Both the position numbers and the translations under genes were made by a program. Below the pieces are notes generated by a model, which ran no database searches, was not told the origin of the DNA, and saw only the letters and a program-made list of their open reading frames with translations. Of a stretch of DNA of 64,000 nt, positions 50,701-64,000 are shown piece after piece. The first letter of the stretch is position 1. Every line of letters begins with the position of its first letter. This DNA comes from Amblyornis subalaris (Eukaryota; Chordata; Aves; Passeriformes; Ptilonorhynchidae). The DNA is taken from contig JACAXG010000014.1 of assembly GCA_018881555.1 (NCBI GenBank), forward strand, positions 5,164,697 to 5,228,696, in the 5' to 3' direction.

Positions 50701-53700
50701 TTCCAAGCACATTCCTCACAGATTTCCAGAAGCGTCCATTGGCAGTGCAGTGTGTATTGAACCCTCCACTGTCAGTGCCCTNTTGCTAGGAGAGTTCTAA
50801 ACCCCCATGAAAACACTTAATTTTTTTTTTCCTTTCTTGTACTAAGGCAAATTCTTTGAGAATTTTTAATTGTTCACCTTGTATTAGCACGTCNTGACAC
50901 TGGTCTAAACATACTCAAAATCTGTTGATCAATTCTTGGGTAAATTTTAATTTAGATGCATTTTCATCCTGAAGCCAGAACACTCCAAACACTTGTGGGA
51001 GTTATTCAAGAAGCAACTCCAGAGGGGATAGTTCAGTCACTAGACTTTGTGGGAAGATTTTCCCTATTTTAATGCCTGCAGTGTAAACAGACACTGACAT
51101 CTACTTACAAATACTTTCATTAAGCTACAGCTTTCCTGGGTTGATGTGGAACATCAAAACATCACAATGGGATCTGTTTGTTGTAAAATATTGGCTGTAT
51201 GAAACGCAGGACTCTCNGTGCATACAAGTGGACTTAAAAATCCCTCGCCCAGCACGAACAGATTCCTATTTATTTTTGCAGTCAAGTCCCTGTGTTCCTG
51301 AAGTGGTGCTTTCTCCATGACACAGATCCATCTCAAAGCCAAGGCTCTTTGGGATCCTCAAGAGAAGTGATGTTTTGTCTACATCTCCTCAGCTGCGGCG
51401 TGGTTGATGTGATGCCTGCACAGTGGATAATGGCCAAACCGGGACTTCTGAAATTTATACAATATTTCAGTAGATAGAGCACTCACCCAGGCTTGCAGGA
51501 CTGAAACACTGGGGTTTTTGTAGCCTCGGGGAGATCAAATTCCTACCTTTCATTTCTCATTAAAGCGCCCTAGGTATGCAGCACAGAGGGCATTGTCCAC
51601 TCTGGTCACATCTCCGTCGTTCTGCTGAAACCCCCTGCAGGTCCTTGGGCTGAGCAGACACAGTANGGCTGTGGTTCAGTCACAGGCAGCTGCCTGGGTC
51701 AGCACAGAGCTTGGCCCAGTTACTAATCCAAGTTCAAAGGGCCTTTGGGCAGAATACTCCGTGTCAAAATTATGAGCATTCTCCAGGAGAGGGATCAGCC
51801 CCCAACCCCCTCTTCTCGCTTGTCCTCAATAAGTGTTCTCACCCCCAGACTGCAGATTGTGCTGCCCCTCCGGTTCCAGTCAGAGATGTTTGCCACAGTG
51901 TAGGGAGTGCTTCTGGATGAGGGCAGGTGGCTGGAGCATTACAGAAATGGGGAAAAGATGAGAGTTTGAACCCTTTTGTGCTGAGAACACCGTGGAACAT
52001 TCACCTCTTTTTCTCACTAGCGTATAAAAAAAGAAGTGACTCATACCGGTTCCTTCCATTATATTTTTTTATAGGAATGACCCTCACTTTTTTGAAAAGA
52101 ATGATTTCAGTGCATAAATGTAGTAGCAGAAGATTATTTTGGGACTGGCTGTAGCAATATAAGAAGTAACCACTATGCTGCCTTTTTGCGTTGTTACCTT
52201 TTCTCTGTAAGGGATTACTGCCTCCAGAGCAGACATCCTTACTCCCTGTCAATCCAGAGTCAGCCAGGTTAGCCTGAACCAGCATTAAAAGTGATTTAAA
52301 CTAATCTGTTTGACTTGTTATTAAACTGGCCTTGTAACATTCACCCAACCTGACAAGAGGGCTCTGCTGTGTGAAAGGCAGAGGGAAGCAGACGCAGCGT
52401 GGAGCAGTAGGTTCTGCCAGGGTTTCAGCCTGTCTGCTGGCTCCCTAAATCACTGAGCCTGCTGGAACTTTGAATTCCTGTCTAATTCCTGCAGCCCAGA
52501 GTGAGGCACCTGAGCCTACAGGGAGTTGGGATTTATGGCACTCTCATTGCTCCAGTATCCCCCGTTAGCTATTTGAGTGTGTGAGATACTGTGAATCCCT
52601 CTCAGAGAGCCTAATTTCCCTATGTGTGCTACCAAAAANGCCTCTTAAAATGTCACAAGTTGCAGTTTTGGAGTCAGGTGCTTGAAATTTAGGTTGCTAC
52701 ATGACCATTGTGGAAGTGCTCAGGCCTTTTTGTATATTCAGATTCTCGTGGTTTCCCCCTCATTTACTGCATTTACCATATAGTATTTAGGAAGAAACAA
52801 TGAGAAAAAAAAAAGGGCCAAACAAATAGGGCTGTTCTCTCCCACCAATATGATAGAACAGTTAAATTAATGGCTAGATCTAATTAGGAAATGAAAAATT
52901 ACAGCTTGTCTGCTGCCAATACTAAAGCAAATGGACTGTGAGATAGAGCTATAGTTACACTNCAAAATTATCTTCCCGTTGTTGAATCTTAAGGTGGCTT
53001 TGCTGCCTGCACTTGGAAATAAAATAATCCTAGCAATTATGGTTTGCAATTTGTGAGTGGGTTGAAATGTAGTGACTTTTACTGTAATAAATGGATTATT
53101 GTATGTTGACAAAGTATAGGTTTAATTAACAGTGAGAGATAAAGCTATTGCACTTAGAAGCTGTTTATATTAGAAATTACCTGATAAAAAGGGGGTTTTA
53201 AGCATTCTAAGTACTCGGTTATGCATTACCATCTTGATCTGCTACCATATGTATTCATGCTTGCATGGATATTGTTTGGAATCACAGCAAGTTTTTCTGA
53301 GACATCAGACTGTCATAATAACTGATAGATCAATGGTTTGATTTACATATTTATTATGGAGAAACTGCCTGTTTTCATCAACATAACTTAGATTTTATGC
53401 ATCCTTTGTCCAAAGTTAATTTGAAATTATTAATTTTCCAGTGACAGCTCTGTCTCCTTCCTAGTTAATCCCTTAATTTCCCATCTACCTAGGAGTGACA
53501 TTTAGTGAAATGAATGAGAAATGGTAAATTCAGGATGTCATTGTCCTTACTGACTAAGAGCAAACAGGTAGCCCAAGAGAGCTCTGGGTAGCTGTACAAA
53601 ATACATCAACCACAAAAGCAAAAGCTAATTGCTTTCCATTTTTTCTCCCTTACGTAAGAACATGAGTTTAAAAATATCTTCTTCTTTAGTTTATTAATTT

Positions 53701-56700
53701 TTGGAAGTCTAAACCCACGTATTTTTAGAAAAAATAATCCTCAAAAGGAAAAAAATGTGCCATCTGTCAGAACTAGAAATGTTGTTTTACTCTGCACATT
53801 TTGTTTTCAGCATCATATTCAGCATCATCTGGATCACAGTGTCTTAATCCTTCAGTGACAGGAATCAGCACAGAGGCACTCTCGGATCTCAGGGAAAATA
53901 GTCACCGGAGTATTTTAATGAATAAAAAGGTGTTGGTGTTTCTCTGTTTTGTTAATTCCCTACTTTTCCTTAATTTTACCCATTTCTGCAATTCAGGGTA
54001 GTAAAGATGTTCGAAGGAACACAGACGGGTTGAGAGGAAGGAAATTGCTGAAAGGGCGTGGCTTACGGCTCTCTGTGTTATTGCACTTTGTGTGGCAGAG
54101 CTGAACGGACGAGGCAGGGAGGAAAACAGAGGAATTAAAATGAGGAGATTAAGAAATTGGAGTAGAAAAGGACAGAAAGAGGAATGGGCAGGATAAGAAG
54201 CACGGTACAAGCAGAAAGCACCACATTCCTGGTGGTGTTGGTAGTTGGAAGTGTTGGCAGGCACTTAACCCCTTGGCAACATGCTCAGACCTCTTAGAAA
54301 TTAGAAAAGCTTTATAAACTCAGCTTGAACTTCCACTGCTGTTTGTGTCTTTGCAGATTCCTTCCACCGAGGTTATTTCTTATTGTATTTTCTGGTGGTA
54401 TGCATCAGGTTTATCTTTACAATGGTGCTAATATTTGCCCAATGCATCCTGCATCAACACTGGAAGCTCTGCCCTTCGCCTAAGGGTCTCTCCACCAGGA
54501 TCTCCCACCTTCTCCTGGGTGTGCAGCCTCGCTGCTGCTAGTGAGGGTTTCACTGATGGGACCTGAACACCTAGTTTGTTTGGTAAATGGATTTTAAGAA
54601 TGAAAAGGATTTTTTTTTGTTTGTTTTCATATGCCGTCAGTTTAGCACATACATCAAATGTGTGCTGATAGGGGCAGTGAACATGATTTTAGCCTCCAGC
54701 CTGTTACTAACTTTAGTTTGGTAGAGGTTCAATCTAGTTCACTTATTTAGCTTGCCTCTGTTGCATGACTAAAGATCTAAGGGAAAAATGCTTAGAGTCC
54801 CAGCATCTGTTAATTCAAGCTATTTAAAGTACAAATGAATCAGAGAAAGGATTTTTAAACCAGTTTCTTAGAGGGTTTGCTCCGCTCCCTGCCTGTGCCT
54901 GTGTTGAAAATCACTGAAATTATTTTAAAATTCCAAATTACAAAGCAGCCATTAGAAAATGATTTTCAGTCAACAATTTTCGTCTCTCCCATAACACAGT
55001 AATGTGCTGCACTGGTGGGAACGTGCAGTGGTGAGACTGGAAGTGCCTGTAAGGTATCATTCTTCCTCTTAGACAAAAACCCCGATGGCTGCTCGGGATT
55101 GTTGTACGTCATGGATGCCACACAGGCAGTTAAAGTCTCCCTGAAAATGCACTGCTTCTGGAGTTTGTAGGCACTACAGGAAATTTAATTGAAGCAGTTT
55201 GGGTGGTGTTATAGGACATAAAATCAGAGATGTTCCTTACTCTTATTACATACTTAAAAATATTATCTTAGAGTGTTCCCTAATAGTTTCTTATAATTTT
55301 GCCTTGGTTTTAAAAAACAACGTCTTTGAGTACAAATAGATGAAAATTCCCTTGGTAACTAGGGTAATTACAGAGATTTTCAATTACCAAACTGCACGTT
55401 CACTGACTTTTCATTTATATCTTTCTCTTAAAATGAAGTTGTATTGCAAGATGAAGTAGATGCATCTTCTGTTTTGGCTTCTCTTCATGTTCTCAAGAAT
55501 TTGTTTTTCCTTTGGGTGCTTTTCNGTTGGCTCTCTGCTTATTTTTTTTTTTTAAAGTTGTTCCATACTCAGAACAAACACACCACGACTTTCTCCTTAT
55601 CCCAACCCTAACTACTGTCTTTCACCACATATGTAGGTGATATGGATGTTTATTTTCATTTTGGATAAGGATATGCGTTTTTATTTGTGTATGTATTCAT
55701 AAACACGTACTCAGAATTATGCATATACGTTATGGCTTCATGTCTACACAAATCTATACCCTTGCACATTTTACAGGAGCAGGAATACACAGCAACTCCT
55801 CTCCNCAGTAGGTTAATGTGAGCTGAGGAAGCTGAAGTAATTGCCACAGATAACATTTTCAAAATTAATATTATTGAGCTGCACATATTTGGTGAATATT
55901 TTGTAATAAGAGGAGTTCCACATTAAGCCAAATGAACCGATTATGAAAATTGGAGGATAAAATAAATGTTAAATTTGCAGTGTTGACAAACTGATGGTGC
56001 CGATAAAAAAAAGCTGAAAGTGTTGGGGGCTAAATTCAGGGACTGTGTGAGAAGCACCTTGTTAGAGCCCAATCTTTTCAAAATTTACTAATGCACTTTC
56101 AAGCATGTTTTTCAATTAGCTAAATATCACAGCTGCATCTCACACCTCGGGAAGTCGGTGTTAGCTCTGCTTCCACGCTGAGAGGCCAGAGGGCTTTGCT
56201 GCAGAACGGGAAGGAAACCAACACCAAGCTTTAAGGCGAGACAGTTGATTGCCTTTTTTGTTTGCTACCATTCCTCCATCTTTCTGGGCATGCAAATAAC
56301 GCCAATTTACATTAAAAATGTATGCAGATAATTTTGAGTTCTGTTTATGTCACCATTAAATGTGACTCTCNGTGATTTGCCGTTGCAGTTTTAATCTCGC
56401 ACTAATGTGTCCGATTGTAATTATTTGTCTTTTTAATTGAAATAAAGTAGGAAAGAGAGGTTTCGTGAATTTGTTACTTGTACAAATATTTCTACACGGG
56501 TTTTGAAGCAAACGTCTTGCTGTGGTGAGTGGGACTGGAAGCCAGAACAACCCATGCAAATGCAGAGTTTTTTAGGCAGTTGTAAATCCAGGTGAGGGCA
56601 TGGCCCTGGAAAAAAATTACAACTTTCTACCTGTGTTGCAGAAAAAGAAAAAATCTGTGGAAATACCAAACTACAATATAAAGTCTTTTTTGGAGCAGAA

Positions 56701-59700
56701 TTATTTAGTTAGCCTTGCTTTACTTCTTCTGTAGTGGTACACAGTATTTTTATTTTTCTATATTTATAGTGTGCAGTTATGGTTGTCTTTAAAAGCTGTG
56801 GGGTGTGAAATGGGAATATATGTATTTTTTACATTAAAGGGTTCAGAATTGCCTTTCCTGAGGAAACTGTCAGTGATGCCAGAGAATATCAAAGTCAGTG
56901 TGAAGCTGTTATGCTAAAAACTTTTCATTCNATTTCTCTGCCTCTGCGTTCGAAATCTTGATAAAGGTTGAAAGTTTAGAGGTGACTGATATAATTATGA
57001 ATGCAGGGACTGTTTAGTTAATTGGCAGCACTTTGAATAAAGGTACCATTTATAAATTATGCATTGATATATATTCCATGATTAATAGGTGGAGCTTGGT
57101 TCTTCAGCTCATTGAAAAGCATATTCAAATTGTTTTAGTAAATCTGCAACAGATGCTGCTCTAACAAATTGTTATAAAACACATTATAATGTGTAGATAT
57201 AACTGAAGCAATATATATCATTTCACTGCTATTCGGTGTCACTGTTTTCTTATATAATTTCTCACATCAGTGTGACACTGAATAAAGCAGCTTTCTTCTT
57301 AATGAATAGCATGAGGAGTAAAACCGTATCCTCTTTGTGAAATGCCAGCTCCATTAAAGTCAGTGGTGAAATTTCCGCCGCCATCACTGCTTTNGAGAGT
57401 ACAATTCAAATTTCAGTGCTCTAAATTGGTATGAGTGTCTTGATGTCACTCTAAAAAAAGGTTTGTAGATAGAATAATAATGTTGTGGTTAATGTATATT
57501 GAGGTTACTTCTTCATTGCTACTCCCAAGCTGCTTTTGTGAAGGAAGAACTTGTTTAAGTTTTCAGTGGAAGTTCAAGTCTTGGTTGTGCTTATTCAAAC
57601 CTTTCTCCTCCTTTCTTGTGAAGAAGAATCTTTTGTGACTCTCTGAAGTCACTGCAGGCCTCCCTCTCTTCTTGCTCCTCCATCAGTGGGGGAGCATGGT
57701 GGACAATATTTTCTGCTATTGTCTGTCTCCATCCTTTATCTCAGTCACCCAGGTTCACTGCTGTTCTCTCTAAAGGGCTCTAATCCTGCAGATATGTGCC
57801 CTGTACTGTCTTTGCAGTCTGCCACTGATGAAATATTCACATCCACGGGACCCATGGATAGCAGGACTGAGGTCTTGGTTTGGAAAGTATCATTACTGTG
57901 GTTAAAATCTGTCTGAACACCCTGAGAAGCCAGAAGGTAATTTTGAATTATTTTCACGTGAATCTTCAGTTGTCAAGGGTACTGAATTAACCTATGACTC
58001 AGAGAACATGAGAATGTTGCAGTTCAAATAGTTGTACAAAGTTGTTGTGTAGATTAATATATTTGAACTTTTCAAGGGTCCCACAGGTCCCTTGAACAGG
58101 CACATTAAGGGAATTCAGGAAAACAGATGGTCAATATTTACAGGAGGGACTAAAANAAGGCGATCAGGACAACAAAAAGTGTGATACAAAATTCAAGTTG
58201 CCTGTGGAAAAATGGATATGGAGCAGGTAGGGAGAAAATGACAATGTGCCATTGAACCAGAAGCTCAGNCTCCTGCTGTGGCTTGGGGGTGGTTGCTGTT
58301 GTGAGGATGTGGGTGCAGTGATGTGTGGCCTCCCTGCTGGACACCACCACGTTTACTGAGAGGAAATTCATGTCATCAGCTTCACAGACAAAAACAGATA
58401 TTTACCTGAGAATTCCAGAACAGCCCGGGCGAGAAGCAATATACATGGAGTGATATTTTCCTGGAATTTCTCTTCATAGCTTTCAAATGCATCATAGACT
58501 TGCTAAAGTCGTCATTAGGGGCACTCTTGCTGCAGACCACCGCATGCCAGAGGAAGGCAGCTCGTGTGGAGCAACAAGTGTAGCNCTTGCAAATGCATTT
58601 CCTCTAAGAAATAGTTTCTTACAACACAAATATCACAATTCATGGATTCTCTCTTGCTCTCTCTCTCTCTGTCTGTCTCAGATTCCAACATATTTCATCC
58701 ACTGCACCAAATGTCCCCGGGGAAACCGTGGGTGAAAAGAATCCTCCAGCATTAAAATGGATTCACACAGACATTTGGTGAAAAAGTATGAAAATCATAT
58801 TTTCCCCAGGACAAGAACTCCATTTCCAGCCTCTCTTACAAATCCATAGGGAATGTCTACAAAATAGCTTTGAGAGGCTGTGTTAGGAGAATAAGTCACA
58901 TCTATTGGACACTAAACCCAGGGACTCAACAGAGGTTTTATTGCACATTATAATTCTGATTTCCANTAGTTTCTTGTATTCCAGAGGCAACAATTCCCTG
59001 TCTTTTCCCCCTGTTCTTTTGGACTAAACTCCTGATCATCTTGTTTTAGTCCTTTCTGTGAATGCTGAACATCTCTCTTTTTCTGATTTCTTTAAACAGC
59101 TTAGGTGAATGTGAACAATTTGTCTTAACCACGTTTTGCTTGAAGGTTGCTGCTCCCACACCAAAACCGAAGGAAAGNTTTTATACAAGTCTCATTTTTT
59201 TCTCAGAACCACATTACCTGTTCTAATAAAACTTTCCTTGCAGACCTTATTTCACTTATATCCTTAGATGGTGTCGATTAAAGCAACAATAATATCACAA
59301 CCTGGGGAAGAGAACAGTGAGCCCTTTNCACTTCTTACAGCACCATTCTGTGCAAACACACGTGCCCATATGTATTTATATACATATATAGGTATGTTCA
59401 GTGGCCAAATGGAAATGCAGGTGTCTGTAAGTCCAGGACTCNTGGCTGAAAAGCTCCAGTTTGGCTTTTGTGAGTGCATTGCTATGGCTTGTGGTCAAAC
59501 ACCAGTCACTCTCAGCTGTGTTAGTGAAAGCGCTTTTTTGTTAAAATACAGGAAAAGAGTGCCCAGAAATGGCTGCCACTGTGTGGGTTTGGGTAGTGAA
59601 GGCATTGCTCTTCTCCAAATGCTGCAGCTGCTCGCTGAAAACCTTGGGGCGTCTGTGCTGTGACTCAGCATCTCTGTTTCAGGGGTTTTTAATATCCGAA

Positions 59701-60470
59701 GTTATGTTGATAGCTCTTTCAANTAAGGGCTGGTTACACAACAATCTAGTGACTTTTCAAAGGCAACAGCTAAANGCTAATTGTTAAAATGAAAGAGAAA
59801 TATTTTTCAATAATTTATAGTGTTAAATAATGAGCTTGTATAGGAAATTTTTCCTGAAAATTTTTTAGATGTAATAAAGTAAAAATTCCCTTGGTATATT
59901 CAGGTCTGAACACAGAANTTTTTTTATATGTTTTTATTAAAAATCATAGTTACCTGTTGTTTCTTAGGAGAAAAGCCTGGTACAGTTGTACAAAAGACAG
60001 TGGCAATATGGCTCACTGGACATCATAGGACTTTCTTTGAAACACATAGAAATAAATATTACTTAGAGGAAATTAGGCATTTATCAAATCAGAGCTGGAA
60101 TTTAGCCTCCAAAACATTCAATTTTTTTCTTAAAAATAGTAGGATTGTTGGGAGAACGTGGTTCATGTGTGTGGGAAGCTTCCTAAATTATTTAAGGATC
60201 TCTCTAAAGTCATTCCCTTGCTTTGGTTTAAAAGAGGGTTTTATTGGAGATGAGTTGCTGAAATAACAGGTCTGTAAGGTTTCNTATTTCAGTTATTTCC
60301 AGGCTCTGTTTACGAGTAAAAATGCCCTTTTTTTCCCACCTAGACATACTGTAAAGCTAACGAGGAATTTGAAATAAACTCTCCTCGCACATAATCAGTG
60401 GGAATAAANTCCCTAGAGCCTGAATGGTGTTGTGACTTCCACCTGAGCATCGTTGTCATCTTCAGGCCTG
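41715..60470 (+). other. NLGN1 intron: no gene found
   Basis: About 18.8 kb without a supportable exon, RNA gene or named element. A CpG-enriched patch lies at about 47020-47330, and a CT-rich stretch at about 58651-58680. Open frames stay below about 130 codons and look random. Confidence 0.65.
57336..57390. repeat. possible relic of an ancient amniote palindromic repeat
   Basis: GCCAGCTCCATTAAAGTCAG followed by TGGTGAAATTTCC is close to one arm of an old amniote repeat, recalled as GGCTCCATTGAAGTCAATGG followed by AAAATTTCC. The fragment is short, so the call is tentative. Confidence 0.4.
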
Positions 60471-60680
60471 GCCTCAGGTTGTGCCAGGGGAGGTTTCCAT
60501 TAAATATTTGTAAAATTTCTTCATGGAANGGGTTGTAAAGCATTGGACCAGACTGCCCAGAGATGTGGTAGAGTCACCATCCCTGGAAGCGTTCAAAAAA
60601 CGTGTGGATGTGGCACTTGGCATGGTGAACGCGGTGGTGGTGATGGGTTGATGGTCTCAGAGGTCTTTTCCAACCTCACT
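60471..60680 (+). mobile_element. CR1 LINE, 3'-end fragment
   Basis: The words GGTTGTGCCAGGGGAGGTTT, AGCATTGGACCAGACTGCCC, GAGTCACCATCCCTGGAAGC and AGGTCTTTTCCAACCT appear in the order of the plus-strand avian CR1 3' region. The usual terminal ATTCTATGA-type octamers are not recognisable, so the 3' end is eroded. The fragment is about 210 bases, 5'-truncated and unable to move. The open frame at 60543-60980 starts within this repeat and is not a gene. Confidence 0.93.
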
Positions 60681-63600
60681 GACGCCGTGGTTCAGGTGGC
60701 AGCCCTTGGGGAGGCCTTTGAAGAGGGGTGCCTGGTTTNCCTCTCCCTGTTCCCTGCGCCAAGGGGATCAGGGATTCCCTGGGGCTTTCCCATGGCTGGC
60801 TCTCCCAGCCTGTTGGCAGGGTGGGTGAGAAGGTGCTGCTTCAGGCAGGTTGGTGGGAGCATCGTGGGCTTGGTGAGCACTGGTCAGAGCTGGGTGGAGC
60901 AATGGTTAATGGCAGTAGGGACAGCNCTGGGGGTGAAGCAGGAGGAGGGGACATTTATACCTGTTTTCAGAAGTTTGTAGGGCTGCCTGTGCCCCAGCAC
61001 TCTGAAGTAAGAGCTCTGAGCCCATCTGTGACTCCACCTCCGCTGTTTAATCCTTCCCAGACACTGGATCTGAAAATGCTCTGCCCTGTCTGATCAGGGG
61101 ATAAGGAAATTGGTGCAGAATAAGGATTTTACTGTCAATGGATGCAAAGGTTTTGTGAGAACTTTTCAGTAAAGGCACAAGAATAATTTAATTTGGGTTG
61201 TTTGTTAATCAACCTTTTTAATTAGGATTTTTTTTTTTTTGTGTCTATCTTTTGTCCGCCTGCCACTCTCAGATGAGTAATTGCCATGTATCTTTAGGAT
61301 ATCATAGCAACCAAAACATGGGGAAGACAATAAATGGGAAAGCACAGTCCAGCAGTTTGTTTTAGCAGAGTTTAATCAATGCAACTGCAGCTTCGATCGC
61401 AGAGCCTGAATTCATTTCTTGTATTTTATTTTCCCTCCAGCTACCATTACAATTTACTTTATATTAAATGACTTCTGATGAGAAGATGACTTTAACCTCT
61501 TTTCAGTCCTGTCCATTCACTGCATTATTGTGGACTGTAGATTAAACAAAACCTACCCTGACAGAAGTAAATTTAAGCAATGTAGTTTCTCTTTGTGATG
61601 CCAGAATAACTCTTAGTTACCAAGTACCTTTCTTCATTAGCTGAGCTTGATGTAATCTGCTCTGAAGTGTTTATTTTATCCTTGTATTGTCCTATAAGAG
61701 GTTTCCAGAAGAATGAAAAATATCGTTGGCACAAAAAAAATAATGAAAGTCTTTTCTAGGACTGAGGCACACAATTTTGTAATATCCAATATTCTTTTCC
61801 CTGCCTTCCTTCTCAAAGGAATTGTATCTTTTCCCTCATATGTTTCATGGAGCTTGCAGAAATAGTCAGCTGGGTCTGTATTATTTGTGTTCACTGGCCA
61901 AACCTCAGAGTAACCTGCCCCTTTGAGGTGATTCTTCTAATTCTTCCACTAGATCAACTGCCAACAAGATATGTTTTATCCCTGTACAAGATGATGATAA
62001 AAGGGTTCTCTACATGGGACTGATAAGAAATAAATAATCTCGAAAATGAAATATATAGCTTTTCCAAGAGGCAGGATTTACAATTGTGTGATTAATACTG
62101 AGGAAAGCTATCAACAGACAAAAAAATTTGTGGGCCAGCAGTAGGTAGTGTGTGGGGTCCAGAACAACACCTGGGCAGTCAGAGAGTAGGTGTAGAACAC
62201 TCACACTAAGTTAAGAAACACAAGTTTGTTGGAGCAACCAGTTAGAGCTGTGCTGTGACTGGATATCCCCAAGGAGCGCTGTCATGCTCCACCAGTGGAA
62301 GGCTGGTTGTGGTTCCCTGACACACAAAGACTTGCAATTCCAGGAAAGCTGCTGCTCTCTTGCCGTGGTCTGCACAAGGAAAGAAGTGCAGAGGTTTCTG
62401 GTGTGAGAACAGACATGTGTTCCAGCTCCTGCTTTGTGTTGTCGTGAGCTGCTAGCACAGANATGGAGTGGAATCCTCCTGTGCTGCGTTTGTTGCTCCC
62501 AGCCATTCCTACCTGCTCCTTCATTTCTGCAGCTGCACTTTNTCATCTTCCACCTTTTGCTCTCCAATCACAAATTCCTCTTTGTTTCTTGTACCCATTG
62601 ACAGAGATGCATTTATTCCTTCCACTGCCTCTTGGCATTTAGTTCNTGTTTTACTCTTATTCTCCGTGTTTCTTTCTTCCCTGTGAATTCATTTGCCTCA
62701 GATTTTTGTNTCATTTTCTTGCCCTAAGTTGGCACAGCTGCCATCTGACTTTGTGTGATGTATCTTTTTTCCTCTATTCCCGTGTTCTGCAGTGTGTGAA
62801 ATGCACTGAACTGTGGAGTTGCCAAGAAGCATCAAACAGTGAGGAAGAGATAAAAGTATTGAACTAGGAGAGTGTACTTTAAGCTCTGTGTGCTGCCANG
62901 GACAGGACAGGTTCCCTGTTGTACAGCTCTACTTCTGTTGTATAAATTTTAGGACTAATTATGACATATGTTGCTCATTCATTTTTGCTTTCCTGGGCAT
63001 AGAATCCAATTCCACCTGGGAGAAATNTTCTTTCTGAACACACTTTTCACCTGTAGGACAGCCCCAGAAAAGAAAAGCAGTGAACCTGAACTATTTGCAA
63101 GACTNACTTTGCAAGCAAATCCAATAACATACTTTCTAACAGTTTATACATTTTAAAACTTGAGTTTAGTCAAATGTACATATTAGTAATAGTACATTGG
63201 TAGAAAAATTTATCTTCATGAAGGGGTTGTTTTTTATTTGAGTACCATTTGCATAAATATTTCTAAAGCATGATTTTAGAGTTTGCACAGACTTCTCCCA
63301 TCCTTATTACACTTTAATCCTTGCTTTCCAGCCAATTTAGAAAAAGAAACCCACTACAGTCAAAGCACTACCATCATTCTAAAAATGTATTTAACTTGTA
63401 TTTACTGAAAGATTGAGAGGGAGCTTGCAATAGGAATATTTTTTTTATTGATGAGAAGAATAATTTTAGAACTACACATATTGCATAAAAGCAGTTTTAT
63501 TTGCCTTGTATTGTCTAGAAGATGTAAGGGAGGTTTAAAGGAATAGCATCTAATGTGCAATAGCAGAAGACAGGAAATAAAATTTATTGCAGACTTCCTC

Positions 63601-64000
63601 CACTTTGTTTCTTTCCAGAAGAAAACNGAATTTTTCTTAATGTGCAAGTGAAGCTTGAAAGGTTTTAAAACTAAAAGATCCCCAACACTTCTCCCCCCAT
63701 ACTTTACTTTTTTAAAATAGTGATATATATGCTGAAGTAGTTTCATATGAAAGTATATAGGCACTTTTAAAAATAGATACTTTACATGTAATTTTTAGGA
63801 ATATGCACTCGCAAAGAACAGTTGTACAAAGTTAGGAGGCATAATGTGAGTTATGAATGTGAGAAGAGCAAACTGGTGGGCTTCAAGTTTATACAGCAAA
63901 TGCCATAGTGAGATCTGAAGTGTTGCCTGGGTACTGGATGCTCATGCCAGCCACGAGCAACAGTCAGTGCCCTGTGCCCCCTGTGCANGTGTGTTCTGGA
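60681..64000 (+). other. NLGN1 intron, last part: no gene found
   Basis: The first 400 bases after the CR1 fragment are GC-richer and include GTGGGTGAGAAGGTGCTGC-like G-rich sequence; the rest is AT-rich. I found no exon, RNA gene or element. The next NLGN1 exon must lie beyond 64000. Confidence 0.65.

Noticed and set aside
60543..61093. Plus-strand frames of 121-145 codons
   Set aside because: They begin in or next to a CR1 3' end and continue in GC-richer intron; there is no protein similarity.
12937..64000. Possible further NLGN1 coding exons
   Set aside because: I scanned for the conserved exon that follows site A (the Gly-Gly-Ser-Tyr-Met-Glu-Gly region) and found no matching DNA. A translated search with NLGN1 would be decisive.
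1..64000. CRISPR arrays, bacterial operons, phage or complete endogenous viruses
   Set aside because: No spaced repeats, ribosome binding sites with ordered genes, or gag/pol/env-like frames were seen; the window is vertebrate intron.

Overview
This is vertebrate, almost certainly avian, nuclear DNA. It is mostly AT-rich non-coding sequence with a single-copy look. Three truncated CR1 LINE fragments are the only transposable elements I could assign to a family, and that sparse CR1-dominated repeat content is typical of birds. There are no operons, bacterial genes, rRNA or tRNA that I could find. Most open frames here are chance frames; several on the AT-rich DNA begin at GTG or TTG, and those in the first 0.8 kb are low-complexity translations of a CpG island.

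The one gene I can support is the 5' part of neuroligin-1 (NLGN1), a postsynaptic adhesion protein that binds presynaptic neurexins. It lies on the plus strand. (1) Positions 1-830 are a CpG island with a G-quadruplex-prone pentanucleotide repeat and a Z-DNA-prone CA/CG tract. It is probably a promoter and may hold a non-coding first exon, ending perhaps at 82. (2) Positions 11621-12426 are the initiator-codon exon, with about 313 nt of uORF-rich 5' UTR and codons 1-164, closed by a consensus GTGAGT donor. (3) Positions 12877-12936 are a 60-nt symmetric phase-1 exon encoding the 20-residue basic insert of alternative splice site A. (4) Everything from 12937 to the end is intron. I searched by eye for the next NLGN1 coding exon (the one opening with the DIRDSGG-type sequence) and did not find it.

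The most interesting signal is in the 450-nt intron between the two coding exons. It holds five TGCATG hexamers, the RBFOX binding word, while I saw none in the first 500 nt or so downstream of the insert exon. By the known RBFOX positional rule this predicts repression of the insert exon where RBFOX is present. The initiator exon carries five uORFs, one overlapping the NLGN1 start out of frame, and an internal AG acceptor that would remove the other four. These suggest layered splicing and translational control at the 5' end of the gene.

The remaining 51 kb of intron contains CR1 fragments, simple repeats, a small minisatellite-like cluster at 22.7-23.0 kb, several local GC/CpG-rich islets (about 21.0, 27.2, 34.6 and 47.0 kb), AT-rich homeodomain-site-dense stretches that may be conserved non-coding elements, and faint relics of what look like ancient amniote palindromic repeats. 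Scattered single N bases look like masked ambiguous positions.
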